The position numbers and the translations under genes were made by a program. The notes under the pieces are model-generated. The model saw nothing but the letters and a program-made list of their open reading frames with translations, had not been told where the DNA came from and searched no databases. From contig CAVURO010000008.1 in assembly GCA_963743945.1 (NCBI GenBank), positions 186,001-250,000 of the forward strand: a stretch of 64,000 nucleotides of DNA, written 5' to 3'. Of this stretch, positions 36,684 through 45,449 are shown one piece after another. Numbering within the stretch: position 1 is the stretch's first letter; every line of letters starts with the position of its first letter. This DNA is from JACOTK01 sp963743945 (GTDB taxonomy: Bacteria; Actinomycetota; Acidimicrobiia; Acidimicrobiales; CADCSY01).

Positions 36684-37523
36684 TCACGGGTCGATGGCGG
36701 TTCGACGCAACTCGGCGAAGGCGGTCATCGCCGCACGTGTCAGCGGGCCGGGCGAGGCCCCGAGCGCGGCGCCGTCGACGGAATGGATCGGCTGCACGTC
36801 GCGAACGCTGGAGAGCAGGAACGCCTCGTCGGCCTCTCGCAACGCCGAGACGGGAAGGTCCTCCTCGACGATGTCGGGAACGGCCAGAAGGAGGAGGTCC
36901 CGCGTGACCCCGGCCAGGCAGCCGGCCGACAGCGGCGGGGTGACGAGGCGTCCGCCGATGCCCACGACCAGATTGGAGCCCGATCCCTCGCAGAGGTTCC
37001 CCACCGTGTTGGCGAAGATGGCCTCGTCGCCCCCGTGACGGGCCGCATGGGCAAGGGCGATGACGTTCTCCGCATAGGACGTCGTCTTCAGTCCGGCCGT
37101 CGCCCCGCGCTCGTTCCTGGGCCACGGGACGATGACCACCGCGGCGCTCGGTCTTTCGGGCGGCAGTGCGGCGATGGCAACAACCACGTTCGGGGGGCCG
37201 TCACCTCGTCCCGAGCCGAGGGGAGCGACGCCGCCGGTGACGGTGACGCGCAGGCGAGCCTCCGCCATGCCCCCGGCCTCGATGACCTCGGCGATCGCTT
37301 GCTCGAAGGAGGAGCGATCGGGAATCGACAGCTCGAGCGCTTCGGCGGTGCGAGCGAGGCGCTCGAGGTGGCGACGGAGTGCAAAGGGCCTCCCGCCCGT
37401 GACGCGCATCGTCTCGAACAGGCCGTCGCCCACGGTGAGGCCGTGGTCGAAGACCGAGATGACGGCATCGGCCTCGGCGACAAGGTGTCCGTTGAGCCAG
37501 ACAGGCGGGGCGTCGTGGGTCAT
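36684..37523 (-). CDS. pabC: Aminotransferase class IV, aminodeoxychorismate lyase-like
   Basis: A 279-residue fold-type IV PLP enzyme. FDHGLTVGDGLFETMRV starts the fold and LKTTSYAENVIAL carries the PLP lysine (K146 region), followed by EAIFANTVGNLCEGSGSNL. Such proteins release p-aminobenzoate and pyruvate from aminodeoxychorismate, or act as branched-chain/D-amino acid aminotransferases. The upstream coupling with pabB (four-base overlap) favours PabC. The ATG at 37523 is the overlap start. It supplies folate precursor synthesis in the cytoplasm. Confidence 0.87.
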   Translation of the reverse strand: MTHDAPPVWLNGHLVAEADAVISVFDHGLTVGDGLFETMRVTGGRPFALRRHLERLARTAEALELSIPDRSSFEQAIAEVIEAGGMAEARLRVTVTGGVAPLGSGRGDGPPNVVVAIAALPPERPSAAVVIVPWPRNERGATAGLKTTSYAENVIALAHAARHGGDEAIFANTVGNLCEGSGSNLVVGIGGRLVTPPLSAGCLAGVTRDLLLLAVPDIVEEDLPVSALREADEAFLLSSVRDVQPIHSVDGAALGASPGPLTRAAMTAFAELRRTAIDP

Positions 37524-38596
37524 CGGAGCAGTCTCCCTCCTGTTGTCCTGATGGGCTGATGCGTCGTGATGGGCTGATGCGTCGTGACGGGCTGATTCGA
37601 GGCCACCCGGAGCAGGCGGCTCGTCTTCAACTCGGTTTCCTCCCACTCGCCGAGCGGGTCCGAGCCCCAGGTGATGCCCCCGCCGGTTCCGAGATGCACC
37701 TGGCCCCCCTCGAACCAGAAGGTGCGGATGGCAACGTTCAGATCGCCACGGCGACGGTCGGCGTCGACCCATCCGATGGCTCCGCAATAGGGGCCGCGGG
37801 GGACGGTCTCGAGCCGGTGGATGAGCTCGAGGGCCGCCAACTTGGGGGCTCCGGTGACCGAGCCGGGCGGGAAGGTCGCGCCGAGCAGCTCGGCCCATCC
37901 CAGGGTGGGACGGAGTCGTCCCCGAATCGTGCTCACGAGGTGGTTCAGGCCCGGGTGCGCCTCCACGGCACAGAGGTCGGTCACCTCGATCGAGCCCCAC
38001 TCGCACACCCGCCCGAGGTCGTTGCGGACCAGGTCGACGATCATCACGTTCTCGGCGCGGTCCTTGTCCAGAAACCCGTCCGGCGTCGCGGCGGTCCCCT
38101 TGATCGGCTGGGAGGTCACGACGGGGCCCTCTCGTTGCAGGAAGCGCTCCGGCGACGCCGACGCCACGTGGATCCCATGGTCGGGCAGGCGAAGCACGGC
38201 GGCGTGGGGCGATGGGTTGCCCCCTGCCAGGGCGCTTCCCAGGGCGAGGATGTCGGCATCGTCGGGGAGTGGGGCCGACAGGCGACGGGTGAGGTTCACC
38301 TGGTAGACGTCGCCGGCGGCGATCGACTCTCGGATGAGCGCCACACGGTCGCAGAATCCGTCCTTGTCGAGGTTGCTCGCCCACGCATCCGGCGGGGGCC
38401 CCAGCCACCGGCGGGCGGGCTTTCCCGTCATCGGTCGTCGACGGGCGAAGCGCGCGCACAGCGGTGGGCCCTCGAAGGCCAACATCACGACCCAGAAACC
38501 GGTGCTGTCGAGGGCGCTCGGATCGGTCGTCACGTCGATCAACTCGCTCGCCACGACACCCCCGACGGCAGCGACCGGAGCAGGCGACGAGGACAT
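37520..38596 (-). CDS. pabB: Aminodeoxychorismate synthase component I
   Basis: A 358-residue chorismate-utilising enzyme. GDVYQVNLTRRL, SASPERFLQREG, QPIKGTAATP, DKDRAENVMIVDLVRNDLGR, FPPGSVTGAPK and GPYCGAIGWVD are the classical PabB/TrpE motifs. The PIKGT motif is the PabB version, as opposed to PIAGT in anthranilate synthase. The N-terminal region is shorter than in E. coli PabB. The C-terminus is extended by a repetitive QPVTTHQPITTHQPIRTT tail encoded by an 18-base tandem repeat. The ATG at 38596 is preceded by a leaderless-type TACGCT hexamer. The glutaminase PabA is not in the window. Confidence 0.92.
   Translation of the reverse strand: MSSSPAPVAAVGGVVASELIDVTTDPSALDSTGFWVVMLAFEGPPLCARFARRRPMTGKPARRWLGPPPDAWASNLDKDGFCDRVALIRESIAAGDVYQVNLTRRLSAPLPDDADILALGSALAGGNPSPHAAVLRLPDHGIHVASASPERFLQREGPVVTSQPIKGTAATPDGFLDKDRAENVMIVDLVRNDLGRVCEWGSIEVTDLCAVEAHPGLNHLVSTIRGRLRPTLGWAELLGATFPPGSVTGAPKLAALELIHRLETVPRGPYCGAIGWVDADRRRGDLNVAIRTFWFEGGQVHLGTGGGITWGSDPLGEWEETELKTSRLLRVASNQPVTTHQPITTHQPIRTTGGRLLR
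37549..37600. repeat. 18-bp tandem repeat, about 2.8 copies, in the 3' end of pabB
   Basis: The unit TGATGGGCTGATGCGTCG occurs at 37549 and 37567 and partly, with changes, at 37585. In the gene it encodes repeated TTHQPI and extends the C-terminus past the conserved PabB domain. Confidence 0.75.
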
Positions 38597-38603
38597 GAGG
38601 TCC

Positions 38604-38609
38604 AGCGTA
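38604..38609 (-). promoter_or_regulatory. putative -10 element (TACGCT), leaderless type
   Basis: TACGCT on the minus strand is seven bases before the pabB ATG. It lies in the 68-base divergent spacer with the LCP gene. Confidence 0.4.
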
Positions 38610-38664
38610 GGGCCGGTGGGCGAGCCTCGGTTCACCGAGCGCGCTGCTGCAGCTTTTGAGGGCC

Positions 38665-40170
38665 ATGACACCTGTCGACCCCCTGATCCCCGAGCGGTCG
38701 CGAACCTGGCCCCAGCGCCTGTTGATGGGCGTGAACTCGCTCCTGCTCCTCGGAGCGCTCCTCGGCGCCGGCGGGCTCGGGTACTTCTACCTGAATCTCG
38801 GCAAGCTGGGCCGCCTCGATCTTGCGATCAACGATTCCCGCCTTCCCGACGAGCCGATGAACATCCTCCTGGTCGGCAGCGATTCACGGGCGTTCGTCGA
38901 CAACGAAGGCGAGGCGGAGGCCTTCGGCACCACCGCCACCGGGCCCCCCAAATCGGACACCATCATGTTGGTGCGGGTCGATGCGAAGGCGGCCACGGCA
39001 ACCATGTTGTCGTTCCCCCGTGATCTCTGGGTCAAGGTGGCCGATCTCGACCGGTTCGACCGCATCAACGTGGCCTTCAACTCGGCCTCGGAGGACCCGG
39101 CCGCCGGCGCGCAGCGGCTGATCAAGACCATTCAGCAGAACTTCGACGTCCCCATCCACCACTACGCGCAGATCGATTTTGCAGGCTTCAAATCCCTGGT
39201 GGATGCCATCGGTGGGGTGGAGTTCTTCTTCTCTGCACCCGTTCGGGACTGGGACTACAACCCGGCGGACGGCGGCCCGGCCAGAAGCATGACCGGCCTG
39301 GAGATCCTCACGACGGGCTGTGTGCACCTCGACGGTGATCAGGCCCTCGGGTACGTGCGCAGTCGTCATTTCCAGTCGAAGATCGACGGCAGGTGGCAAA
39401 CGGACGCCACAGCGGACTTCGGGCGTATCGACCGACAGCAGAACTTCATCCGTCGTGTCGCCAAGCAGGCACTCTCGAAGGGGTTGACCGATCCCCGCAA
39501 GCTGAACAGCCTCGTGAAGGTTGCCGCGAAGAACGTGAATGTGGACGAGGGCTTCGCGTTCAACGACATGGTGGCGATCGGCAAGCAGTTCAGGTCGCTG
39601 AGCCCCGACGCGATCCAGCAGCTTCGACTTCCCGCCGACAGTGCTCGCAAGGGGCGCGCATCGGTCGTCGAGATCACGGATCGAGTCGCAGCCGATCGGA
39701 TCTTCGACGTCTTTCGCGGCGTCGACCCCAATGCGCCCAAGGAGTACGGGCCTGCCGATGTTCGGGTACGGGTCCTGAACGGCTCACGGCGGGCGGGCGA
39801 GGCCTTGTCGACAAGCCAAGCGCTGGTCAAGGCCGGCTTTGCCGTGACCGACACCGGCAACGCCGGCTCCACGAAGGTGACGACGATTCGATACGGCAGG
39901 GGACAACTCGCCAAGGCAGAGCTGTTGAACCGCTATCTCGCCGGGCGTGCCGTGCTGAGTGAGGACGTGAACCTCACCGTCGATGCCGTGTTGACGACGG
40001 GAACCGACTTCTCGGGCGTGCTGACCGCACCGCGCGCACCGGAAGCCGCTCCTTCCACAACTGCCCCACCCGCCACAGCCGCTCCTGTCCCCACAGCCGC
40101 CCCGGTGCAGCCCGGGGGAGGCGCATCGACGACCGTACCCCCGACGACCACCACCATCCCGGAATGCTGA
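38665..40170 (+). CDS. LytR-CpsA-Psr (LCP) family cell-wall glycopolymer ligase
   Basis: LCP enzymes attach glycopolymers such as arabinogalactan or capsule to peptidoglycan. One transmembrane helix at about residues 20-45 leaves the catalytic part outside. NILLVGSDSR, KSDTIMLVRVD, SFPRDLWV, RINVAFN and the arginine-rich LGYVRSRH are the LCP motifs, and residues binding the polyprenyl diphosphate are present. After the LCP domain comes a LytR C-terminal domain (VRVRVLNGSRRAGEAL), then a Pro/Thr/Ala-rich tail. The ATG at 38665 is preferred to a TTG three codons earlier. It may link one of the glycans made in this window to the wall. Confidence 0.92.
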   Translation: MTPVDPLIPERSRTWPQRLLMGVNSLLLLGALLGAGGLGYFYLNLGKLGRLDLAINDSRLPDEPMNILLVGSDSRAFVDNEGEAEAFGTTATGPPKSDTIMLVRVDAKAATATMLSFPRDLWVKVADLDRFDRINVAFNSASEDPAAGAQRLIKTIQQNFDVPIHHYAQIDFAGFKSLVDAIGGVEFFFSAPVRDWDYNPADGGPARSMTGLEILTTGCVHLDGDQALGYVRSRHFQSKIDGRWQTDATADFGRIDRQQNFIRRVAKQALSKGLTDPRKLNSLVKVAAKNVNVDEGFAFNDMVAIGKQFRSLSPDAIQQLRLPADSARKGRASVVEITDRVAADRIFDVFRGVDPNAPKEYGPADVRVRVLNGSRRAGEALSTSQALVKAGFAVTDTGNAGSTKVTTIRYGRGQLAKAELLNRYLAGRAVLSEDVNLTVDAVLTTGTDFSGVLTAPRAPEAAPSTTAPPATAAPVPTAAPVQPGGGASTTVPPTTTTIPEC

Positions 40171-40269
40171 GCTTCCCGGCAGTAGCTTCCCGAGCCCTGA
40201 GTTCCCGGGCTTCGACGCGATCTGCTCTTGTAGCCGGCGGGCCCGATCGGTGGATCAACGGATGAGAGT

Positions 40270-40275
40270 TACACT
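40270..40275 (+). promoter_or_regulatory. putative -10 element (TACACT), leaderless type
   Basis: TACACT ends exactly six bases before the ugd ATG at 40282. The 111-base spacer from the LCP gene has no other clear signal. Confidence 0.45.
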
Positions 40276-40281
40276 TTTCCC

Positions 40282-41565
40282 ATGAGCAGGATCGCCATCG
40301 TCGGCACCGGGTATGTCGGCCTCACGACGGGCGCGTATCTCGCCCACCTGGGTCACGATGTCATCTGTGCCGATGTGGTGGACACGAAGGTCGAACAGCT
40401 GAAGCGCGGCGAGCTGCCCATCTTCGAGGCCGGTCTTCCCGAGTTGGTCCGTGAAGGGCTGGACTGCGGCCGGTTGTCCTTTGTGCTCGGCGCCACCAAT
40501 GCCGTCGACGCCGCCGAGTTCGTCTTCCTCTGCGTGCAGACGCCTCAGGGTGACGACGGCTCAGCCGATCTCCGCTACATCCGCGAGGCCGCTGCCGAGA
40601 TCGGTCCCCTCCTTCCGGCGGAATGCATCGTCATCAACAAGTCGACCGTTCCCGTGGGTTCGACGCGCGTTGTGGAGCAATCGCTCGAGCGCGACGACGT
40701 CTTCGTCGTTTCCAACCCTGAGTTCCTCCGGGAGGGCTCGGCGGTCCACGACTGTCTGAACCCTGATCGCATCGTGATCGGAAGCGACGATCAGGCCGCG
40801 GCGATGCGTGTGGCAGCGCTGTTCGAAGGCCTCAAGGCTCCCCTCGTCATCACCGACCCGGCGTCGGCGGAGACGATCAAGTACGCATCCAACGCGTTTC
40901 TGGCGACCAAGATCAGCTACGTGAACGCGCTGGCGAACGTGTGTGAGGCCGTGGGCGCCGACGTCCGTGAGGTCGTCCTGGGCATGGGTTACGACAAGCG
41001 CATCGGTTTCGAGTTCCTCAAGCCCGGGCCCGGTTGGGGTGGATCGTGCTTTCCGAAGGACACACGGGCGATGGTCCACATCGCCGATGATGCGGGCTAC
41101 GACTTCACGCTCCTGCGGGGTGTGATTTCGGTCAACGAGGAACAGCACGAACGGATGGTCTCCAAGGTCGAGCGCATGGTCGGTGGTTCGCTCCAGGACA
41201 AGGTGGTGGCGGCCTGGGGGCTGACCTTCAAGGCCCGAACCGACGACCTGCGTGACTCCCCGGCCCTCGAGGTGATCCGTCGCCTGCGTGAGCGGGGGGC
41301 GATCGTGAGGGCCTACGACCCGGCAACCATGAACGGCGAGCACCCGTCCCTGGAGGGCATCGACGTCTCGGTCGACCCGTATCCGATCTGTGAGGGAGCC
41401 GACGTGCTGGTGGTCCTCACCGAGTGGGACGAGTTCCGGTGGCTTGATTTCGCGAAGGTCGCCGGCCTGATGAGGACGCCCCGCATCGTCGACACCCGCA
41501 ACCTGTTGGAGTCGGCGGCGATCCGTCGTCGAGGTTTCCTCTACGACGGGGTCGGCCGGGCATGA
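40282..41565 (+). CDS. ugd: UDP-glucose 6-dehydrogenase
   Basis: A 427-residue member of the UDP-glucose/GDP-mannose dehydrogenase family that makes UDP-glucuronate with NAD. GTGYVGLTTGAYLAHLGH is the NAD loop, KSTVPVGSTR is conserved, SNPEFLREGSAVHD precedes the sugar site, and PGPGWGGSCFPKDTRAM holds the catalytic cysteine. LTFKARTDDLRDSPAL is in the C-terminal domain. Its stop overlaps the ATG of the next gene, a UDP-glucuronate decarboxylase that uses its product; this favours UDP-glucose over GDP-mannose as substrate. Confidence 0.93.
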   Translation: MSRIAIVGTGYVGLTTGAYLAHLGHDVICADVVDTKVEQLKRGELPIFEAGLPELVREGLDCGRLSFVLGATNAVDAAEFVFLCVQTPQGDDGSADLRYIREAAAEIGPLLPAECIVINKSTVPVGSTRVVEQSLERDDVFVVSNPEFLREGSAVHDCLNPDRIVIGSDDQAAAMRVAALFEGLKAPLVITDPASAETIKYASNAFLATKISYVNALANVCEAVGADVREVVLGMGYDKRIGFEFLKPGPGWGGSCFPKDTRAMVHIADDAGYDFTLLRGVISVNEEQHERMVSKVERMVGGSLQDKVVAAWGLTFKARTDDLRDSPALEVIRRLRERGAIVRAYDPATMNGEHPSLEGIDVSVDPYPICEGADVLVVLTEWDEFRWLDFAKVAGLMRTPRIVDTRNLLESAAIRRRGFLYDGVGRA

Positions 41566-42515
41566 CGATGCGGACGCCGGGTCGGGTCGTGGTGACGGGA
41601 GGCGCCGGGTTTCTGGGCTCGCATCTCTGCGACGCCCTGCTCGCGAGGGGCGACGAGGTCGTGGCGGTCGACAACCTCATCACGGGCTCGCTCGACAACA
41701 TCGAGCACCTCTTCGCTCACGACCGCTTCACCTTCGTTCGCCAGGATGTGAGCAACTACCTGTGGGTGCCGGGCGAGGTCGATGCGGTCCTGCACTTCGC
41801 CAGCCCGGCATCGCCCCGTGACTATCTCGAGAAGCCCATCCAGACGTTGAAGGTGGGGAGTCTCGGCACCCACAACACGCTCGGTCTGGCCAAGGACAAG
41901 GGCGCGCGCTACCTGCTGGCCTCGACCAGCGAGGTGTACGGGGACCCCCAGGAGCATCCGCAGACGGAGTCGTACTGGGGACACGTCAACCCGGTCGGGC
42001 CACGAGGTGTCTACGACGAGGCAAAGCGATTCGCCGAGGCCATGACGATGGCCTACCACCGCTATCACGGTGTCGACGTGCGCATCGTGCGGATCTTCAA
42101 CACCTACGGGCCACGGATGCGACCCAACGACGGGCGGGTGGTCTCCACCCTGTTGAGCCAGGCGATCGAGGGCAAACAGCTCACGATCTACGGCGACGGC
42201 ACCCAGACCCGGAGCTTCTGTTACGTCGAGGACGAGGTGCGCGGCCTCCTTGCGCTTCTCGACGGCGACGAGGTGGGTCCGGTGAACATCGGCAACCCGA
42301 ACGAGTTCACGATCAGCGAGCTGGCCGACATCATCCTGGAGGTCACGGGCTCCTCCTCGGCGATCGTCCACGAACCGCTTCCCGTGGACGATCCGACACA
42401 GCGTCGGCCCGACATCAGCCTTGCTCGCCGGACTCTCGGTTGGGAACCACGGATCATGCTGACCGAGGGATTGACCCGCACGGCGACATGGCTGAGGAGT
42501 GTCGCCCATGCCTGA
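41562..42515 (+). CDS. UDP-glucuronate decarboxylase (UDP-xylose synthase), SDR
   Basis: A 317-residue extended SDR. VVTGGAGFLGSHLCDAL binds NAD, FASPASPRDYLEKPIQTL and STSEVYGDP are typical of UXS enzymes, and YDEAKRFAEA holds the catalytic Tyr and Lys. RIFNTYGPRMRPNDGRVV is also a UXS hallmark. It would convert UDP-glucuronate from the preceding ugd product to UDP-xylose for glycan synthesis. Its ATG overlaps the ugd stop. The 3' end runs into a degenerate repeat region before the next gene. Confidence 0.9.
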   Translation: MTMRTPGRVVVTGGAGFLGSHLCDALLARGDEVVAVDNLITGSLDNIEHLFAHDRFTFVRQDVSNYLWVPGEVDAVLHFASPASPRDYLEKPIQTLKVGSLGTHNTLGLAKDKGARYLLASTSEVYGDPQEHPQTESYWGHVNPVGPRGVYDEAKRFAEAMTMAYHRYHGVDVRIVRIFNTYGPRMRPNDGRVVSTLLSQAIEGKQLTIYGDGTQTRSFCYVEDEVRGLLALLDGDEVGPVNIGNPNEFTISELADIILEVTGSSSAIVHEPLPVDDPTQRRPDISLARRTLGWEPRIMLTEGLTRTATWLRSVAHA

Positions 42516-42627
42516 CGCGCTCTTGAGTGACCTTGCCCATGCCTGACGTGTCCATGACTGAGCTTGAGCGAGGCGGACCACGTCCATGGCTGAGCTTGCT
42601 CATGACTGACGTTGCGCGAGGCGGACC
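42504..42627. repeat. Degenerate direct repeats at the uxs/GT2 junction
   Basis: GCCCATGCCTGACG occurs at 42504 and 42535, and GCGAGGCGGACC at 42568 and 42616, interspersed with several CATGACTGA-like and GAGCTTG-like copies. The repeats cover the last codons of the SDR gene and the whole 118-base spacer. No coding or RNA feature explains them. Confidence 0.65.
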
Positions 42628-42633
42628 TTGTCC

Positions 42634-43560
42634 ATGACCGACGAGCCCATGACCGGACGGGAGCAGCCTCCTTCCATCGACGCCGGACGAGGGGTTGCGC
42701 CCGATGCGGCGGCGGTCGTCATCAGCTACAACGTCTGTGGTCTGCTCCTTGCATGCATCGACAGTCTGCGAGCCGATGGCGTCGAGCAGATCGTGGTGGT
42801 CGACAATGCGTCGAGCGACCGTTCGGTCGAGGCGGTTCGGGCTCACGACCCGCTCGTCGAGGTCATCGCCCTTGATCGCAACGTCGGCTTTGCCGCGGCG
42901 GCCAATCGGGGGGTCGCCCGCACCACCACGCCCTTTGTGGCCGTCCTCAACCCCGACCTCCTGCTGGACGCCCCCGTCTGCAAGGTGCTCGTGGAGACCT
43001 TGGAGCGCGACACCGGCCTGGGGTTGGTGGGCCCGCTCATCCGCACCCCCGATGGAGCGCTCTATCCGTCGGTCCGCAGGTTTCCCGATCTCGTGGACGC
43101 CGCGGGGCACGCGTTCCTGCACTTCGTCTGGCCCATGAACCCGTTCAGCCGGCGCTATCGCATGTTGGATTGGGATCACGAACTGCCGGCCGACGTCGAC
43201 TGGGTGGCCGGCACCTTCATGATGGCGAGGCGCGAGGCCTGGGAGGAGATCGGCGGTTTCGACGAGGGCTTCTTCATGTACCTCGAGGACGTCGACCTCT
43301 GTCGGCGAATGCACGATGCAGCTTGGCGGGTCGGCTACGAGCCGGGGGCGAGCGTGGTCCACATGATCGGATGCTCGACGGACCAGACGCCCTACCGCAT
43401 GATCGCCATCCATCACCGATCCCTGTGGCGATATGCCCGCAAGACCACGGTGGGCGCCAAACGGTTGGCCCTGCCGCTCGTCGGCGTCGCCCTGGCCGTG
43501 CGAGTGGTGTTGGCGTGGTTCCAGCGTGCCGCACGCGGTCGCCCCCATGCCGCCGCCTAG
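42634..43560 (+). CDS. Glycosyltransferase family 2, WbbL-like (rhamnosyltransferase type)
   Basis: A 308-residue GT2. VVISYNVCGLLLACIDSL opens the fold, IVVVDNASSDRSVE and VGFAAAANRGVA follow, and VAVLNPDLLL carries the metal site. WVAGTFMMARREAWEEIGGFDEGFFMYLEDVDLC is the acceptor/ED region typical of WbbL-like dTDP-rhamnosyltransferases; given in parts, MMARREAW and FMYLEDVDLC. A hydrophobic segment near the C-terminus may touch the membrane. The ATG at 42634 is chosen, with GAGGCGGA upstream; a TTG two codons earlier is possible. Confidence 0.87.
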   Translation: MTDEPMTGREQPPSIDAGRGVAPDAAAVVISYNVCGLLLACIDSLRADGVEQIVVVDNASSDRSVEAVRAHDPLVEVIALDRNVGFAAAANRGVARTTTPFVAVLNPDLLLDAPVCKVLVETLERDTGLGLVGPLIRTPDGALYPSVRRFPDLVDAAGHAFLHFVWPMNPFSRRYRMLDWDHELPADVDWVAGTFMMARREAWEEIGGFDEGFFMYLEDVDLCRRMHDAAWRVGYEPGASVVHMIGCSTDQTPYRMIAIHHRSLWRYARKTTVGAKRLALPLVGVALAVRVVLAWFQRAARGRPHAAA

Positions 43561-43566
43561 TAGAGT
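43561..43566 (+). promoter_or_regulatory. putative -10 element (TAGAGT)
   Basis: TAGAGT follows the stop of the GT2 gene directly and lies nine bases before the ATG at 43576, leaving at most a few untranslated bases. No Shine-Dalgarno is present. The spacing is longer than in the other candidates. Confidence 0.3.
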
Positions 43567-43575
43567 CGACAACCT

Positions 43576-44349
43576 ATGGGCAAAGCCTCCTCTCGCAAGA
43601 AAATCGCCAAAGCGTCGCGCGCCGCTGTCAGGACCCGTTCCTCCAGGAACCTCGGGTGGTGGGCACTGATCACCGGCATCGTCGCGCTGGGCGGCGGTCT
43701 CGTGGTGGTCTCCCGTCCGGACAAGGTCGATGCCGTTCCGCCACGGCTGACCGATCACTGGCATGCCGCCTACGGCATCGACATCTGCGGGGAGTTCCTT
43801 CCGGGCCTGAACGACGCCAAAGCGGACACGTCGGGCATCCATTCCCATGGCGATGGCCTCATCCACATCCATCCCTTCAGCTCGCGTTATACGGGCACGG
43901 GAGCAAACCTCGGAGCGTTCGCCGATACGACGGGGATGACCCTGACCGACTCGTCGCTCGAGGTCCCGGGTCGGGACAAGCTCGACAACGGCGACAAGTG
44001 CCCCGCCGGCGATGGCAAGGCGAGCAAGGATGACAAGGACGGCAAGGTGGGCGAGGTGCAGGTGATGGTCTGGGACAGCGCGACCGACACGACGGGCTCG
44101 CTTCTGAAGGGCGACCTCGCCGACTATGCCCCCAAGGACGGCAGCGTTGTCACGATCGCCTTCGTTCCGAAGGGAACCAAGTTGGAGAAGCCCGCCTCGG
44201 CGGGTTCGATACCGTCGGACCTTCCCGGTGCGACCCCGCCGGTGACCGGTGACCCCACGGCCGGGGTTCCTCCTGCCGCTACGGAGAGCGTTCCTCCTGC
44301 CGCTACGGAGAGCGTTCCCGGCGAGACGCCCACCTCCTCGACACCGTGA
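43576..44349 (+). CDS. Membrane-anchored, histidine-rich protein of unknown function
   Basis: About 257 residues. A basic N-terminus (Lys/Arg-rich for 25 residues) is followed by one transmembrane helix at about 27-47, so the rest is extracytoplasmic. The external domain has DHWHAAYGIDICGEFLP and SGIHSHGDGLIHIHPF, with seven histidines in a short stretch and two cysteines, suggesting a metal site. The last 50 residues are Pro/Thr/Ser-rich and contain two copies of VPPAATES. No family is recognised. Its stop overlaps the start of the NDP-sugar pyrophosphorylase, so the two are probably coupled. Confidence 0.75.
   Translation: MGKASSRKKIAKASRAAVRTRSSRNLGWWALITGIVALGGGLVVVSRPDKVDAVPPRLTDHWHAAYGIDICGEFLPGLNDAKADTSGIHSHGDGLIHIHPFSSRYTGTGANLGAFADTTGMTLTDSSLEVPGRDKLDNGDKCPAGDGKASKDDKDGKVGEVQVMVWDSATDTTGSLLKGDLADYAPKDGSVVTIAFVPKGTKLEKPASAGSIPSDLPGATPPVTGDPTAGVPPAATESVPPAATESVPGETPTSSTP
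44266..44313 (+). repeat. 24-bp tandem repeat, two copies, in a 3' coding end
   Basis: The 24-base unit starting GTTCCTCCTGCCGCTACG is present twice without mismatch and encodes VPPAATES twice in the low-complexity tail of the histidine-rich protein. Confidence 0.8.
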
Positions 44350-45449
44350 GGGCCATCGTTCTCGTCGGTGGCCTCGGCACCCGACTCCGACCGTTGACCT
44401 GGACTGTCCCCAAGCAGATGCTGCCCGTCGCCGGGCGTCCGATGCTCGAACGGGTCCTCGGTCATCTCGCGGGCTACGGCGTCGACGAGGTGGTGCTGTC
44501 GTTGGGTTACCGGCCCGACGCCTTTGTCGATGCCTACCCCGATCAACGGTGTGCAGGCGTGCGCCTGGTGTATGTCATGGAGCCTGAGCCGCTCGACACG
44601 GCGGGGGCCATCCGTTTCGCCGCCGACCAGGCCGGCGTCGACGAGCGCTTCCTCGTGGTCAACGGCGACGTGCTGACCGATCTCGATCTCGGGGCCCTGT
44701 TCGCCATGCACGACCAGGCCAAGGCCGAGGGAACCATCGCCCTCACCCGAGTCGACGATCCGTCCCATTTCGGGGTGGTGGTGCTCGACGAGGCAGGGCG
44801 GGTGGTCACCTTCGTCGAGAAGCCCCCGGCGGGCGAGGCGCCGAGCGACCTGGTCAATGCGGGGTTCTACGTGCTCGAGCCGTCGGTGCTGGGTCGGATC
44901 GCCCCGGGGCGCAAGGTCAACATCGAGCGTGAGGTGTTTCCGGCCATGGCCGAGGCGGGCACGCTGTACGCACGAGCCGACCCGGCTTACTGGCTCGACG
45001 TCGGGACGCCCGATCGCTACCTCCAGGCCTCGCTCGACATGATCGCCGGTACGAGATCCTTTCCGCTCGAGGCTTCCGGAACCATCGAGGTGGTCGGGGA
45101 GCTCGTCGCCCCGGTCCTGCTCGGCAGGCAGGTGAAGGTCGCTGCGGGCGCCGTCGTCGACGGCTCGGTGTTGGGCGACGACGTCACCGTTGGTGACGGC
45201 GCCCGTGTCGAGGCTTCCGTGCTGCTGCCGGGAGCGGTCGTTGAACCTCGTGCAACGGTGCGTGGTTCGGTCATCGGAGCGGGCGCACGGGTGGGTGCCG
45301 GGTCGATCGTCGAGGAGATGTCGATGTTGGGTCATGGATTCGAGACGGGATCGGGCGTGCACCTGCGAGGCGCGCTCGTCCCGAAGGCCGATGCGTCACA
45401 CCGCGATGAGTCACACCACGATGGGTCACCACACAAGGAGAGGTCATGA
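44346..45449 (+). CDS. NDP-sugar pyrophosphorylase (mannose-1-phosphate guanylyltransferase-like)
   Basis: A 367-residue nucleotidyltransferase with an N-terminal catalytic domain and a C-terminal left-handed beta-helix. VLVGGLGTRLRPLTWTVPKQM is split across the signature GGLGTRLRPLT and the KQM lysine; VVNGDVLTD holds the metal-binding Asp, and VEKPPAG and VNAGFYVLEP are standard. From about residue 245 hexapeptide-like repeats (VLGDDVTVGDGARVEAS) form the helix. This layout matches actinobacterial ManB/GMPP-like proteins that make GDP-mannose, though the nucleotide is not certain. The start is a GTG overlapping the previous stop. A His-rich tail is encoded by a 15-base tandem repeat. Confidence 0.87.
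   Translation: MRAIVLVGGLGTRLRPLTWTVPKQMLPVAGRPMLERVLGHLAGYGVDEVVLSLGYRPDAFVDAYPDQRCAGVRLVYVMEPEPLDTAGAIRFAADQAGVDERFLVVNGDVLTDLDLGALFAMHDQAKAEGTIALTRVDDPSHFGVVVLDEAGRVVTFVEKPPAGEAPSDLVNAGFYVLEPSVLGRIAPGRKVNIEREVFPAMAEAGTLYARADPAYWLDVGTPDRYLQASLDMIAGTRSFPLEASGTIEVVGELVAPVLLGRQVKVAAGAVVDGSVLGDDVTVGDGARVEASVLLPGAVVEPRATVRGSVIGAGARVGAGSIVEEMSMLGHGFETGSGVHLRGALVPKADASHRDESHHDGSPHKERS
45390..45434 (+). repeat. 15-bp tandem repeat, three degenerate copies
   Basis: Copies begin at 45390, 45405 and 45420 with the consensus GATGNGTCACACCAC. They encode the terminal ASHRDESHHDGSPH of the pyrophosphorylase, outside its conserved fold. Confidence 0.75.
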
